Shown: positions 24,486 to 33,521 of the stretch, one piece after another | Layout: each line of letters opens with the position of its first letter | Numbering within the stretch: position 1 is the first letter of the stretch | Source of the DNA: JAVBMU01 sp031551755 | Lineage (GTDB): Bacteria; Actinomycetota; Actinomycetes; Actinomycetales; Cellulomonadaceae | Assembly (NCBI GenBank): GCA_031551755.1 | Contig: JAVBNE010000008.1 | Location: 1-54,586 of the forward strand | Length of the DNA stretch: 54,586 nt | Reading direction: 5' to 3' | Position numbers and translations under genes: made by a program | Notes under the pieces: model-generated | The model's input: the letters and a program-made list of their open reading frames with translations, nothing else | Told to the model about the DNA's origin: nothing | Database searches by the model: none

Positions 24486-27344
24486 ATGACCCCACAGGAC
24501 CCAGCGGGGTCGATCGATACCAGCCCGGCCGCCCGGTTCGCCGCAGCCCGCAAACGCCAGGCCGCGGAACGCACCCAGCTCGCACAGTTCCGGTCTACCT
24601 TCGACTTCCCCTTCGACGACTTCCAGAACGACGCGTGCGAAGCACTCGAGGCAGGCCGGGGCGTGTTGGTCGCTGCGCCTACCGGCGCTGGAAAGACAGT
24701 CGTCGGTGAGTTCGCGGTGCACCTTGCGCTGCACCAAGGGCGGAAGGCGTTCTACACCACACCGATCAAGGCACTGTCCAACCAGAAGTTCACCGACCTC
24801 GCCCGCAGATACGGCGCCGAGAACGTCGGGTTGCTGACGGGGGACACGTCGATCCACTCCGAAGCGCCCATCGTCGTCATGACCACCGAAGTGCTGCGGA
24901 ACATGCTGTATGCCGACTCACCCGCACTGGCCGGGCTCGGCTACGTGGTGATGGACGAGGTCCACTACCTCGCCGACCGTTTTCGCGGGCCGGTGTGGGA
25001 GGAAGTGATCATCCATCTACCGACGGAGGTCCAGTTGGTGTCGCTGTCGGCCACCGTGTCGAACGCGGAGGAGTTCGGCGATTGGCTGGCCATGGTGCGC
25101 GGCGACACCCTCGTCGTCGTCAGCGAGCGCCGACCCGTTCCGCTGTGGCAGCACGTGCTGGTCCACGGCGCGGGGACGGGACCCTCGCGCCGCGGCCCGG
25201 GCGCGGATCTGGTGGATCTGTACGGGGAGGATGTCGATCCGACCGCACCGGGCGTGAACCCACCGATCAACCCCGATTTGCTCGCCGCCTTCCGCTCGGC
25301 GCCACGTACACCGGCCCAGGGGCGCCGGGGGGACCGCGGCTACCGCGGGCGCGGTGGTCGCCGTCCCCGTGGTCCGATGGCGACGGCGGTCCGACAGACG
25401 CCCGGGCGGGTGACGGTCATCGATGCACTGGATCACGACGGGCTGCTGCCCGCCATCTACTTCGTGTTCTCGCGGGCGGGGTGCGAGGGGGCGGTGGTCA
25501 GCTGTGTCCGGGCAGGCATCCGGTTGACCACGCCGGCCGAGGAGGAACGGATCCGCCGGGTCATCGGCGAGCGCACAGCATCATTGCCGGCCGAGGATCT
25601 CGACGTGCTCGGCTTCTGGTCGTGGCAGGAGTCGCTCACCCGGGGTGTCGCGGCACATCACGCCGGCCTGCTGCCGGTGTTCAAGGAGACCGTCGAAGAG
25701 CTGTTCAGCCAGGGTTTGGTCAAGGTGGTGTTCGCGACCGAGACGTTGGCCCTCGGCATCAACATGCCCGCACGGTCGGTGGTGTTGGAGAAGCTGGTCA
25801 AGTGGGATGGCACGACTCATGTGGGGGTGACGCCGGGGGAGTACACCCAACTCACCGGCCGGGCAGGGCGGCGCGGTATCGATGTGGAGGGCCACGCGGT
25901 CGTCGTCGATCACAGCGGGTTGGACCCGGTGCACCTGGCCGGGCTCGCCTCGAAGCGCACGTACCCGCTGCGATCCAGCTTCCGGCCCACCTACAACATG
26001 GCCGTGAACCTCGTCGAGCAGGTTGGGATCACTGCTGCCCGGGAGGTGTTGGAGACGTCGTTCGCGCAGTTTCAGGCGGACCGGGGCGTCGTCGGGCTCG
26101 CCCGGCAGATCCGTAATCAGGCGGAGGTGCTGGCCGGCTATGCGGCGGCGATGACGTGCGACCGGGGGGACTACCCGCAGTACGCGGCGCTGCAGCGCCG
26201 GATCAGTGAACGCGAGAAAGAACTGCATCGCGGCAACCGGGCGGCGCGCAGGGCGGAGGTCGTCGCGGTCCTGGAACGACTGCGGCGCGGCGATGTGGTC
26301 GAGGTGCCCTCAGGTCGCCGGGCGGGCTACGTCGTCGTCCTCGACCCTGGTGAAGGTGGCGGTCTCGACGGTCCACGACCGATGGTGCTGACCCAGGAGC
26401 GCCAGGTGAAGCGGCTCACCCTGGCCGATGTCCCGCAGGGTCTTCGGGTGGTCACCCGCATCCGGATACCGAAGGCGTTCAACGCCAGGATTCCCGGCCA
26501 GCGCCGCGACCTGGCGTCGAGCCTGCGCAACGCGCTGAGCGATCGCTCGATCAAGCCGGCACGGCTGAAGGGACCTCGAGACCCCGCGGAGGACGCGGAG
26601 CTGACCCAGCTGCGCGCCGAGATGCGGCGACACCCGTGCCACTCTTGCCCTGACCGGGCCGATCACGCCCGGTGGGCGGACCGTTGGTCCTCCTTGAAGC
26701 GGGAGCATGCGGCGCTGCAGCGCAAGGTTGAGGGCCGTACGGGCTCGATTGCCCGCATTCTCGACCGGATCTGTGAGGTGCTGGTGGGCTTCGGCTACTT
26801 GGCGCGCACTCCTGGGGAACCCGCCGGCCTCGAACTCACCGACGACGGCCGGTGGCTTCGGCGCCTCTACGTCGAGAATGACCTGCTGCTGGCGGAGTGC
26901 ATCCGCCGGGGCGCCTGGGCCGAGTTGGACCCGGCCGGGTTGGCCGCCGCCGTCTCGACTCTCGTCTACTCGGGCCGCCGGGAGAATGCCGGCGACCCGT
27001 CCATCCCCGGTGGGCCGTCGGGTCAGCTCGCACAGGCACTCGATGAAACCACGCGTATCTGGTCGGAGGTCGACGACCTCGAACAAGCACACCACCTCCA
27101 AGCGACCGGGCGACTCGACTTCGGCATCGTCGAGGCCGTGCACCGGTGGGTTCGCGGGCGCAACCTCGAGGTCGTCCTCCGTGGGGCCGACATCGCCGCG
27201 GGTGATTTTGTGCGTTGGTGCAAACAGCTCATCGACGTGCTTGACCAAGTGGCCGCAACAGCGCCCCAGCCCGCCCTACGCCGTTCGGCACACCAGGCGA
27301 TCGAGGGTCTGCGGCGGGGTGTTGTGGCCTATTCGAGTCTTTGA
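24486..27344 (+). CDS. helY: Ski2/Mtr4-like DEVH-box RNA helicase HelY
   Basis: 952 residues. Walker A AAPTGAGKT (63-71), TPIKALSNQKF, DEVH box MDEVHYLAD, SLSATVSN, and motif VI QLTGRAGRRGID, followed by a long C-terminal DSHCT-type helical domain. A low-complexity Arg/Gly insertion lies near residues 275-300. Orthologous in place and length to Rv2092c, which follows tatAC in mycobacteria. Probably acts in RNA processing or decay. Confidence 0.9.
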   Translation: MTPQDPAGSIDTSPAARFAAARKRQAAERTQLAQFRSTFDFPFDDFQNDACEALEAGRGVLVAAPTGAGKTVVGEFAVHLALHQGRKAFYTTPIKALSNQKFTDLARRYGAENVGLLTGDTSIHSEAPIVVMTTEVLRNMLYADSPALAGLGYVVMDEVHYLADRFRGPVWEEVIIHLPTEVQLVSLSATVSNAEEFGDWLAMVRGDTLVVVSERRPVPLWQHVLVHGAGTGPSRRGPGADLVDLYGEDVDPTAPGVNPPINPDLLAAFRSAPRTPAQGRRGDRGYRGRGGRRPRGPMATAVRQTPGRVTVIDALDHDGLLPAIYFVFSRAGCEGAVVSCVRAGIRLTTPAEEERIRRVIGERTASLPAEDLDVLGFWSWQESLTRGVAAHHAGLLPVFKETVEELFSQGLVKVVFATETLALGINMPARSVVLEKLVKWDGTTHVGVTPGEYTQLTGRAGRRGIDVEGHAVVVDHSGLDPVHLAGLASKRTYPLRSSFRPTYNMAVNLVEQVGITAAREVLETSFAQFQADRGVVGLARQIRNQAEVLAGYAAAMTCDRGDYPQYAALQRRISEREKELHRGNRAARRAEVVAVLERLRRGDVVEVPSGRRAGYVVVLDPGEGGGLDGPRPMVLTQERQVKRLTLADVPQGLRVVTRIRIPKAFNARIPGQRRDLASSLRNALSDRSIKPARLKGPRDPAEDAELTQLRAEMRRHPCHSCPDRADHARWADRWSSLKREHAALQRKVEGRTGSIARILDRICEVLVGFGYLARTPGEPAGLELTDDGRWLRRLYVENDLLLAECIRRGAWAELDPAGLAAAVSTLVYSGRRENAGDPSIPGGPSGQLAQALDETTRIWSEVDDLEQAHHLQATGRLDFGIVEAVHRWVRGRNLEVVLRGADIAAGDFVRWCKQLIDVLDQVAATAPQPALRRSAHQAIEGLRRGVVAYSSL

Positions 27345-27371
27345 GGTCGGGACGCACCGACGCCCGCCAGC

Positions 27372-27377
27372 TATCGT
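27372..27377 (+). promoter_or_regulatory. Leaderless-type -10 box of the amidohydrolase gene
   Basis: TATCGT, six bases, GTG 27384. Confidence 0.5.
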
Positions 27378-27383
27378 GAGCGC

Positions 27384-29015
27384 GTGTCATCCATCTTGTA
27401 CCGCGGCGGTGTCATCCACTCTCAGACCGATCCGTTCGCCGAGGCGCTACTCGTCGACGAAGGAGTGATCGCGTGGATCGGCGCCAACGACACCGCGGAC
27501 GGATTCGCCGCCCGCGCGGACCGGGTCATCGACCTCGACGGCGCGCTGGTGGCACCCGGCTTCGTGGACTCCCATGTGCACCTGCTGGAGACCGGCCTCG
27601 CCCTCACCGGAGTCGACCTGTCACCCGAGGCGGGCGTCACCAGCCTCGAGGAAGCACTGGACGCAGTGCGCGCGGCGGCCCACCGCGCCCGCGACGGCGA
27701 TGTGGTCCTCGCTTACGGCTGGGACGAGCAGTTCTGGCCCGAGGGCCGTGCGCCGGACCGCAATGAGCTCGATACCGCCGCAGGGGGACTGGCCGTCTAC
27801 GCTGCCCGCGCGGATGTCCACTCAGCGGTGGTGTCCACGGCCCTCGCCAACCGCTATGAACTTGACACGCTGTCTGGTTGGCATGACTCCGGCTGGGTGA
27901 CAGGTGACGCCCACCACCGAGCGCGTGACGGCGCCCGCGCGATCCGCCCGGATGAGCGGGCCGGCTTGTACCGCACCGCCTTGGAACAGGCGGCCCGCCA
28001 CGGCATCGTCTCCGTCCATGAGATGAGCGCCCCTCATGTGGACACCAGGGAGGGCCTGCGGGAACTCTTGGCGCTCACCGCCAGCGCCGAATCTGGGTTG
28101 CCTCATGTGGTGGCCTACCGCGGTGAGCTGTGCACGACGCCCGATGACGCCCGTACCCTGCTCGCCGAACTCCCGGGAATCACCGGCATCGCGGGCGACG
28201 TCAATGTCGATGGCTCCCTGGGTTCGCATACCGCCGCGATGCGCTACCCGTACAGCGACGCACCGCAGACCCGGGGAACGCTCTACCTGACGGCGGATCA
28301 GATCGCCGGCCACCTGCACGCGGTGGCCGCTGCCGGTTCTCAAGGGGGGCTGCACGCGATCGGTGATGCCGCGATGGATGAGTTCGTACTCGGGCTGACC
28401 GCGTTGGCCGATGAACATGGCGCCGCTAGTGTGCGCGCCGGTCGGCACCGCTTGGAGCATGCGTTGTTCATCGACACGAACGCACTCCAGACGTTGTTGG
28501 TTTTTGGTATCAACTTGTCGCTGCAGCCGGCCTTCGACGCACGGTGGGGTGGGCCGGAAGGGCTGTATGCCGCGCGCGTGGGGGCGACCAGGGTGGAGGG
28601 GATCAATCCCTTCGCGGATCTGGCCGCCGCCGGGGTGCCGCTGGCCTTCGGCTCCGATACTCCGGTGACCTACTTCGACCCGTGGGGAGCTGTTCGGGCG
28701 GCGATGTCCCATCACGACCCCGACCAGCGTATTTCGGCCCGGGCCGCCTTCCGAGCACATACCCGTGGAGGCTGGCGCGCGGCGGGCCTTGATGACACGG
28801 GGGCCGGCCAGCTTCGGGTGGGGGCCCCGGCTCACCTGGCGGTATGGCGTTCGGAGCATCTCGCGGTGCAGGGCGCGAACCCAAACGCGTCGTCGTGGAG
28901 TACCGATGCGCGGGCTGGTACGCCGTTGCTTCCAGAACTCGGACCCGAAGATGCGCCACCGGTCTGCCTGCAAACCGTGCGCGACGGGGTAGTGATCTTC
29001 GACACCCTCGGTTAG
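27384..29015 (+). CDS. YtcJ-like amidohydrolase
   Basis: 543 residues, metal-dependent hydrolase fold. GALVAPGFVDSHVHL carries the HxH metal ligands, then AYGWDEQFW, HAIGDAAMDEF, RLEHALFID and GSDTPVTYFDPW (late Asp). The YtcJ group includes many uncharacterised enzymes acting on N-substituted amides or formamides; the substrate here is unknown. Forty bases after helY, but with its own box. Confidence 0.85.
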   Translation: MSSILYRGGVIHSQTDPFAEALLVDEGVIAWIGANDTADGFAARADRVIDLDGALVAPGFVDSHVHLLETGLALTGVDLSPEAGVTSLEEALDAVRAAAHRARDGDVVLAYGWDEQFWPEGRAPDRNELDTAAGGLAVYAARADVHSAVVSTALANRYELDTLSGWHDSGWVTGDAHHRARDGARAIRPDERAGLYRTALEQAARHGIVSVHEMSAPHVDTREGLRELLALTASAESGLPHVVAYRGELCTTPDDARTLLAELPGITGIAGDVNVDGSLGSHTAAMRYPYSDAPQTRGTLYLTADQIAGHLHAVAAAGSQGGLHAIGDAAMDEFVLGLTALADEHGAASVRAGRHRLEHALFIDTNALQTLLVFGINLSLQPAFDARWGGPEGLYAARVGATRVEGINPFADLAAAGVPLAFGSDTPVTYFDPWGAVRAAMSHHDPDQRISARAAFRAHTRGGWRAAGLDDTGAGQLRVGAPAHLAVWRSEHLAVQGANPNASSWSTDARAGTPLLPELGPEDAPPVCLQTVRDGVVIFDTLG

Positions 29016-29095
29016 TGGCTGGTGGGTTTTGCGTGCGATTCCCAGACCGTCATGGGACGAAGTCCACACTTTGACTACCAGACGTCGACGCGGCC

Positions 29096-29123
29096 TTGAC
29101 ACTGCGCTGTGGCCCGGTAGGTT
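29096..29123 (+). promoter_or_regulatory. Promoter of lnt (TTGACA / TAGGTT)
   Basis: TTGACA at 29096-29101, 16-base spacer, TAGGTT at 29118-29123, then seven bases to an in-frame GTG at 29131. The most consensus-like -35/-10 pair seen, implying a leaderless lnt mRNA. Confidence 0.6.
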
Positions 29124-29130
29124 CGACAGA

Positions 29131-30921
29131 GTGTTCCGGCCTCCACGGCCGGGAGCGGCAGCCACCATCTCGCCTGTTCCCGCACGCGTGGACCGCACAG
29201 GCCAGGTCCGCGCGCCCAGTAGAAAACGTGTACTTACCGGTGGCGGTGAGGCACGGGCCGAAGGGCGCGCGGGCCAGGCGACACTCAGCCTGTCGGAAGC
29301 TGTGCCATGGCGTACTGTGCCGTTCGTGCCGACCCGCATCCCTTCCCGGCTGGTGACGGTTCTGCTGGCCATCGGCGGCGGACTGGTCACCGACACGGCC
29401 TTCCCGAACCACGGCTGGTGGCCGATGGCCTTCGTCGGCGTGGCCGCGTTGTATCTCGCGCTTCGCCGTGACGAGTCCCCGTGGGCCGCCGTGATCGGTG
29501 GGGTGTGGGGGGTGTCGTTCTTCGGCGTTCATCTGCTGTGGGCCCGCGAAGCCACGGACGTCGTGCCCTATGTGGCGCTGGTCATCCTGGAATCGGTCTT
29601 TTTCGCCACGCTGGGTGCCGTCTGGGTGTGGGTTCGGCGACTGCCAGCCGTCGGAACGCGTCCCGCAGTCCGGGCCGTCGCGTTCACTGTCCTGTTTGTC
29701 GCGACGGAGCAGTTGCGTTCCCAGGGGCCGTTCGGCGGGTTCCCCTGGGGGCGTCTCGCTTTCAGCCAGGTCGACGCTCCGTTGGGACGCATGGCCTGGT
29801 TGGGCGGTGAGGTGCTCGTGTCGTTCACCACCGTGCTCATCGGTGTGCTCCTGGTCGTGGCCGTCGAGCGCCTCGGATCGGTGCATTCCTGGATGTTGCC
29901 GACCGGCGCGGTGGCCGTCGTCGTGATGCTCCTCATCGGTCCGCTCTTCCTGCATCTGGACGTGCGGGCGCAACGGGGGAGCCTCGCGATCGGTGCGGTG
30001 CAGGGCAACGTCTCCGAACCGGGGCTCGGCTCCTTCGCCAACCGTGGCGAGGTGCTGACCAACCACATCGACGGCACCTTGGCGTTACTTGACACCGTTG
30101 ATCGCGGTGAACTGGACGTGGTGCTGTGGCCGGAGAACGGCTCCGACCTGGACCCCCAGGAGGACCGCGAGGTCGCCACCGCGATCGATGCGGCGGCGCG
30201 GGCCGTCGGCACGCCCATCCTGGTCGGCGCTCAGGAGTACCCAGCCAGCGGTGGTCGCTACAACGTGCTATTGCTGTGGGAGCCGGGGGAGGGGGTCGTG
30301 GGTCGTTACGCCAAACAGCACCCGGCGCCGTTCGGTGAGTACATCCCGCTGCGCTCCTTCGTCCGAGTGTTCTCCGAGGAGGTCGATCGCGTCAGCAGCG
30401 ACATGCTCGCCGGCCATCAGGTCGGGGTCGTCGGGTTGCCCGTCGAACGCTTGGGCCGCACAGTTCCGCTGGGGACGGTGATCTGCTTCGAGGTGGCCTA
30501 TGAGCCGCTCGTTCGTGCCGCCGTCGAGGCGGGTGCACAGATGCTGGTGGTGCCGACGAACAACGCCTCGTTCGGATACACCCCGGAGTCGACCCAGCAA
30601 TTGGCGATGTCGCGGCTGCGTGCGATAACCACGGGTCGAGCGACCGTGCAGATCTCCACGGTGGGGGTCAGCGCCGTCATCTCCCCGGACGGTTCCGTGC
30701 GGGAGCGCACCGGGCTGTTCACGGCGGATCAGATGGTCGCCGAGCTGCCGTTGCGGACATCGATGACCCCGGCCGTGCGTCTGGGGGGATGGCCGGGTGC
30801 GATCGTTGAGGCGATCGCCGGTGCATTGGCGGTCACGGCGATCGTCGCTGGATTCCGGCGACGCCGTGCGGAGTCAGGGTCAGGCGCTGCGACGGAGCTT
30901 TCCGGCGCGCAGGAGCCCTAG
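29131..30921 (+). CDS. lnt: Apolipoprotein N-acyltransferase
   Basis: 596 residues from GTG 29131; the conserved membrane part begins near GTG 29326 (GTG 29302 has a weak SD), so about 60 N-terminal residues may be extra. Several transmembrane helices are followed by the nitrilase domain with Glu in WPENGSDLDP, Lys in YAKQHPAPFGEYIPLR and Cys in VICFEVAYE: the catalytic triad is complete. N-acylates lipoproteins at the outer face of the membrane. The last 42 bases overlap the convergent rbpA. Confidence 0.9.
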   Translation: MFRPPRPGAAATISPVPARVDRTGQVRAPSRKRVLTGGGEARAEGRAGQATLSLSEAVPWRTVPFVPTRIPSRLVTVLLAIGGGLVTDTAFPNHGWWPMAFVGVAALYLALRRDESPWAAVIGGVWGVSFFGVHLLWAREATDVVPYVALVILESVFFATLGAVWVWVRRLPAVGTRPAVRAVAFTVLFVATEQLRSQGPFGGFPWGRLAFSQVDAPLGRMAWLGGEVLVSFTTVLIGVLLVVAVERLGSVHSWMLPTGAVAVVVMLLIGPLFLHLDVRAQRGSLAIGAVQGNVSEPGLGSFANRGEVLTNHIDGTLALLDTVDRGELDVVLWPENGSDLDPQEDREVATAIDAAARAVGTPILVGAQEYPASGGRYNVLLLWEPGEGVVGRYAKQHPAPFGEYIPLRSFVRVFSEEVDRVSSDMLAGHQVGVVGLPVERLGRTVPLGTVICFEVAYEPLVRAAVEAGAQMLVVPTNNASFGYTPESTQQLAMSRLRAITTGRATVQISTVGVSAVISPDGSVRERTGLFTADQMVAELPLRTSMTPAVRLGGWPGAIVEAIAGALAVTAIVAGFRRRRAESGSGAATELSGAQEP

Positions 30922-31224
30922 GCGCTCGTCGAGCAGCTCCTCGAGTTCCTTGATGGTGCGCCGCTCCAGGAGCATGTCCCAGTGGGTGCGGGCCGGCTTT
31001 CCGGCCTTGGGCTCAGGTCGCTCCGCGTCGCGCAGGAGGGCCTCCAAGCCGCACCGGCATTCCCACACTGGCGGCACGTCGGCATCCGTCGAGAACGGCA
31101 GGATGATCGTGTGGCCGTTCGGGCAGTCGTAGTGCGCCTGGAACCGGGGTGCGAAGTCCACGCCCTCGTCGGACTCCATGCTCTTCGCACCGATGCTCAT
31201 TCCACGCAGCGAACGATCAGGCAT
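30880..31224 (-). CDS. rbpA: RNA polymerase-binding protein RbpA
   Basis: 114 residues from ATG 31224 with SD TTGGAGGA. Core domain with candidate zinc ligands Cys34, His38, Cys56 and Cys58, basic linker, and the C-terminal sigma-interaction helix (RTIKELEELLDERL). Binds RNA polymerase with the housekeeping sigma factor and stabilises the open complex; linked to rifampicin tolerance in Streptomyces. An ECF-type promoter lies 65 bases upstream. Confidence 0.95.
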   Translation of the reverse strand: MPDRSLRGMSIGAKSMESDEGVDFAPRFQAHYDCPNGHTIILPFSTDADVPPVWECRCGLEALLRDAERPEPKAGKPARTHWDMLLERRTIKELEELLDERLGLLRAGKLRRSA

Positions 31225-31542
31225 GGTGTCCTCCAAGGGTTTGCGGACTGGTGGCCGCGCGATTGTGACTCGTACGTCTTCCGTACCCAACGCCCGTGGT
31301 ACCGGCTGTGTTCCCCGGCCCAGGGTGAAGGTCACGTGAAGGCACGACCGAACAGCCTCCCCGGCTACTCAGTCATAAGACTCCCGACTTTCGTCCGACT
31401 CCGCAACTCCGACGCTCCGGCGCCTGCCGACCATGTGGTCAGGCTCACCCGTTCGGTCGGGTTGGCGGGAACAATGTCCCGGCGGTGGTGGTTGAGCGCA
31501 GTGCATGTAAACGCATGAACTTTGAGTAGATCGGGGCCTGTC
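31225..31542. other. 318-base region between rbpA and the luciferase-like gene
   Basis: Holds the ECF-type rbpA promoter. Towards the plus-strand gene I see no convincing promoter or terminator, and no conserved small gene. Confidence 0.5.
31289..31314 (-). promoter_or_regulatory. SigR/SigH-type (ECF) promoter of rbpA
   Basis: On the minus strand GGAAC (31314-31310), 17 bases, CGTT (31292-31289), the consensus of thiol-stress sigma factors SigR/SigH. rbpA of Streptomyces coelicolor is a known SigR target, which supports the reading. Confidence 0.6.
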
Positions 31543-32742
31543 ATGCAGTTCGGCATCTTCTCCGTCGGAGACGTCACCACCGACCCGACCACAGGACGTG
31601 CTCCGGACGACACCGAGCAGGTCCGGTCGATGCTCACGATCGCCCGGCATGCCGACGAGGCCGGGCTCGATGTCTTCGCGACCGGTGAACACCACAACCC
31701 GCCGTTCGTTCCCTCCTCGCCCACCACCATGCTCGGCTACCTGGCCGGCGTGACCAAGCAGATCACGCTTTCGACGGCGACCACGCTGATCACCACGAAC
31801 GATCCAGTGCGACTGGCCGAGGAATACGCCATGTTGCAGGTCATCGCCGACGGTCGGATGGACCTGATGCTCGGCAGGGGCAACACCGGTCCGGTGTACC
31901 CGTGGTTCGGCTACGACATCCGCAAAGGGCTGGCGTTGAGCATCGAGCACTACGCCCTGCTTCGCCGGTTGTGGACTGAGGACATCGTCGACTGGGAGGG
32001 CAAGTTCCGCACCCCGCTCCAGGGCTTCACCTCGACGCCGCGTCCGCTGGACGGCATCGCCCCCTACGTGTGGCACGGATCGATCCGCAGCCCCGAGGTA
32101 GCCGAACAGGCGGCCTACTACGGTGACGGGTTCTTGCACAACAACATCTTCTGGCCCATGAGCCACACCAAGCAGATGGTGGCGTTCTACCGGCAGCGGT
32201 TCGAATACTACGGTCACGGCTCAGCCGACCAGGCGATCGTCGGCCTCGGGGGGCAGGTGTTCATGCGCCCCAACTCCCAAGACGCCGTCCGCGAGTTCCG
32301 GCCTTACTTCGACAACGCCCCCGTCTACGGACACGGGCCGAGCATGGAGGACTTCGCCCGTGAGACACCCTTGACCGTGGGCAGCCCTCAGCAGGTCATC
32401 GACCGCTATGGGGCGATGCGCGAGCACGTCGGGCACTATCAGCGGCAGATGTTCCTCATGGACCATGCTGGGCTGCCGCTCAAGACCGTCCTGGAGCAGA
32501 TCGACATCCTGGCTGAGGAGGTCGTTCCCGTGTTGCGCCACGAAGCCGAAGCGGCCCGGCCGGCCCATGTGCCGGCCGGGCCGCCCACCCATGCCGAGCG
32601 GGTAGCTGCGGCACAGGTGGCGGGGGAGCAGGGCGCGGCCCACGTCGGTGGGACCGACGACCTGTGGACGGGCCGGCGTGCCGAGGACGACCAGGACAGC
32701 CCGCACCAGAGTGCGCAAGCCGGCCACGCCTTCGGTCTGTGA
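31543..32742 (+). CDS. Luciferase-like FMN-dependent monooxygenase (CE1758 family)
   Basis: 399 residues, bacterial luciferase-like TIM barrel. Opening MQFGIFSVGDVTTDPTTGRAP, LDVFATGEHHNPPF, LMLGRGNTGPVYPWFGYDIR and LTVGSPQQVIDRY. It pairs with the FMN reductase gene eight bases downstream, the arrangement described for the Corynebacterium CE1758/CE1759 duo. The last 60 or so residues are a Pro/Ala/Gly/His-rich tail not typical of the fold. A TTG at 31522 is an alternative start. Substrate unknown. Confidence 0.85.
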   Translation: MQFGIFSVGDVTTDPTTGRAPDDTEQVRSMLTIARHADEAGLDVFATGEHHNPPFVPSSPTTMLGYLAGVTKQITLSTATTLITTNDPVRLAEEYAMLQVIADGRMDLMLGRGNTGPVYPWFGYDIRKGLALSIEHYALLRRLWTEDIVDWEGKFRTPLQGFTSTPRPLDGIAPYVWHGSIRSPEVAEQAAYYGDGFLHNNIFWPMSHTKQMVAFYRQRFEYYGHGSADQAIVGLGGQVFMRPNSQDAVREFRPYFDNAPVYGHGPSMEDFARETPLTVGSPQQVIDRYGAMREHVGHYQRQMFLMDHAGLPLKTVLEQIDILAEEVVPVLRHEAEAARPAHVPAGPPTHAERVAAAQVAGEQGAAHVGGTDDLWTGRRAEDDQDSPHQSAQAGHAFGL

Positions 32743-32749
32743 GGGAGTC

Positions 32750-33367
32750 ATGACCAACGAACGCCACGTGCTGACCATCTCGGCCGGGTTGTCCCAGCCG
32801 TCGTCCACCTCGCTGCTGACTACCCGCTTGGCCGAGGCGACCACCCGTGAACTGGCCGAGCTGGGCCAACACGCGAGTGTCCGCCAGGTGGAGCTGCGCA
32901 CCTACGCTCATGCCATCGTCGACGCGATGCTGACCGGGTTCCCCACGGGGGACCTGGCCACCGTTCTGGGTGACGTGGGCGCCGCCGACGGCATCGTCCT
33001 CGCGACCCCGCTGTTCGCCACCACCTACTCGGGGTTGTTCAAGTCCTTCGTGGACCTGATCGATCCGCAAGCGCTCACCGGCACACCAGTCCTGCTGGGG
33101 GCGACCGGTGGGACCCCGCGGCATTCGCTGGCGTTGGAGTACTCCATGCGCCCGCTGTTCACCTACCTGCATGCCGATGTCATGACCACTTCGGTCTTCG
33201 CGGCCACCGACGATTGGGCACGGGAGAGCGACGGCGCTGGGTTGCCGGAGCGGATCACCCGGGCCGGGCGTGAATTCGCTCGGCGGATCGCCACCCACAC
33301 ATCGCGAGGCCCGGTGGACCCGTTCGCATCGACTCCGAGTTTCGAGGATCTGCTGAGCGATCGTTGA
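32750..33367 (+). CDS. NAD(P)H-dependent FMN reductase (CE1759 family)
   Basis: 205 residues, flavodoxin-like fold (LTISAGLSQPSSTS phosphate loop; GIVLATPLFATTYSGLFKSFVD). Supplies reduced FMN to the adjacent luciferase-like monooxygenase, with which it forms a two-gene operon. SD GAGGGAG before ATG 32750. Confidence 0.85.
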   Translation: MTNERHVLTISAGLSQPSSTSLLTTRLAEATTRELAELGQHASVRQVELRTYAHAIVDAMLTGFPTGDLATVLGDVGAADGIVLATPLFATTYSGLFKSFVDLIDPQALTGTPVLLGATGGTPRHSLALEYSMRPLFTYLHADVMTTSVFAATDDWARESDGAGLPERITRAGREFARRIATHTSRGPVDPFASTPSFEDLLSDR

Positions 33368-33521
33368 GGCTGATGGGGCCAGGTACGCAGGCTCGGCCCT
33401 TCGACCTCCAAGTGTTTCCCGCACGTCGGCGTGAATAGCGTCCGAAGCACGAATAGGGTGGGCGGCGGCGTGGACACGAACCGCGCCGGTCGACTGCGGC
33501 ACCGACACAGATGGAGACACC

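Noticed and set aside
24486..27344. Arg/Gly stretch in HelY as a tandem repeat or frameshift
   Set aside because: The frame stays open and motifs on both sides are in register; ordinary low-complexity insertion.
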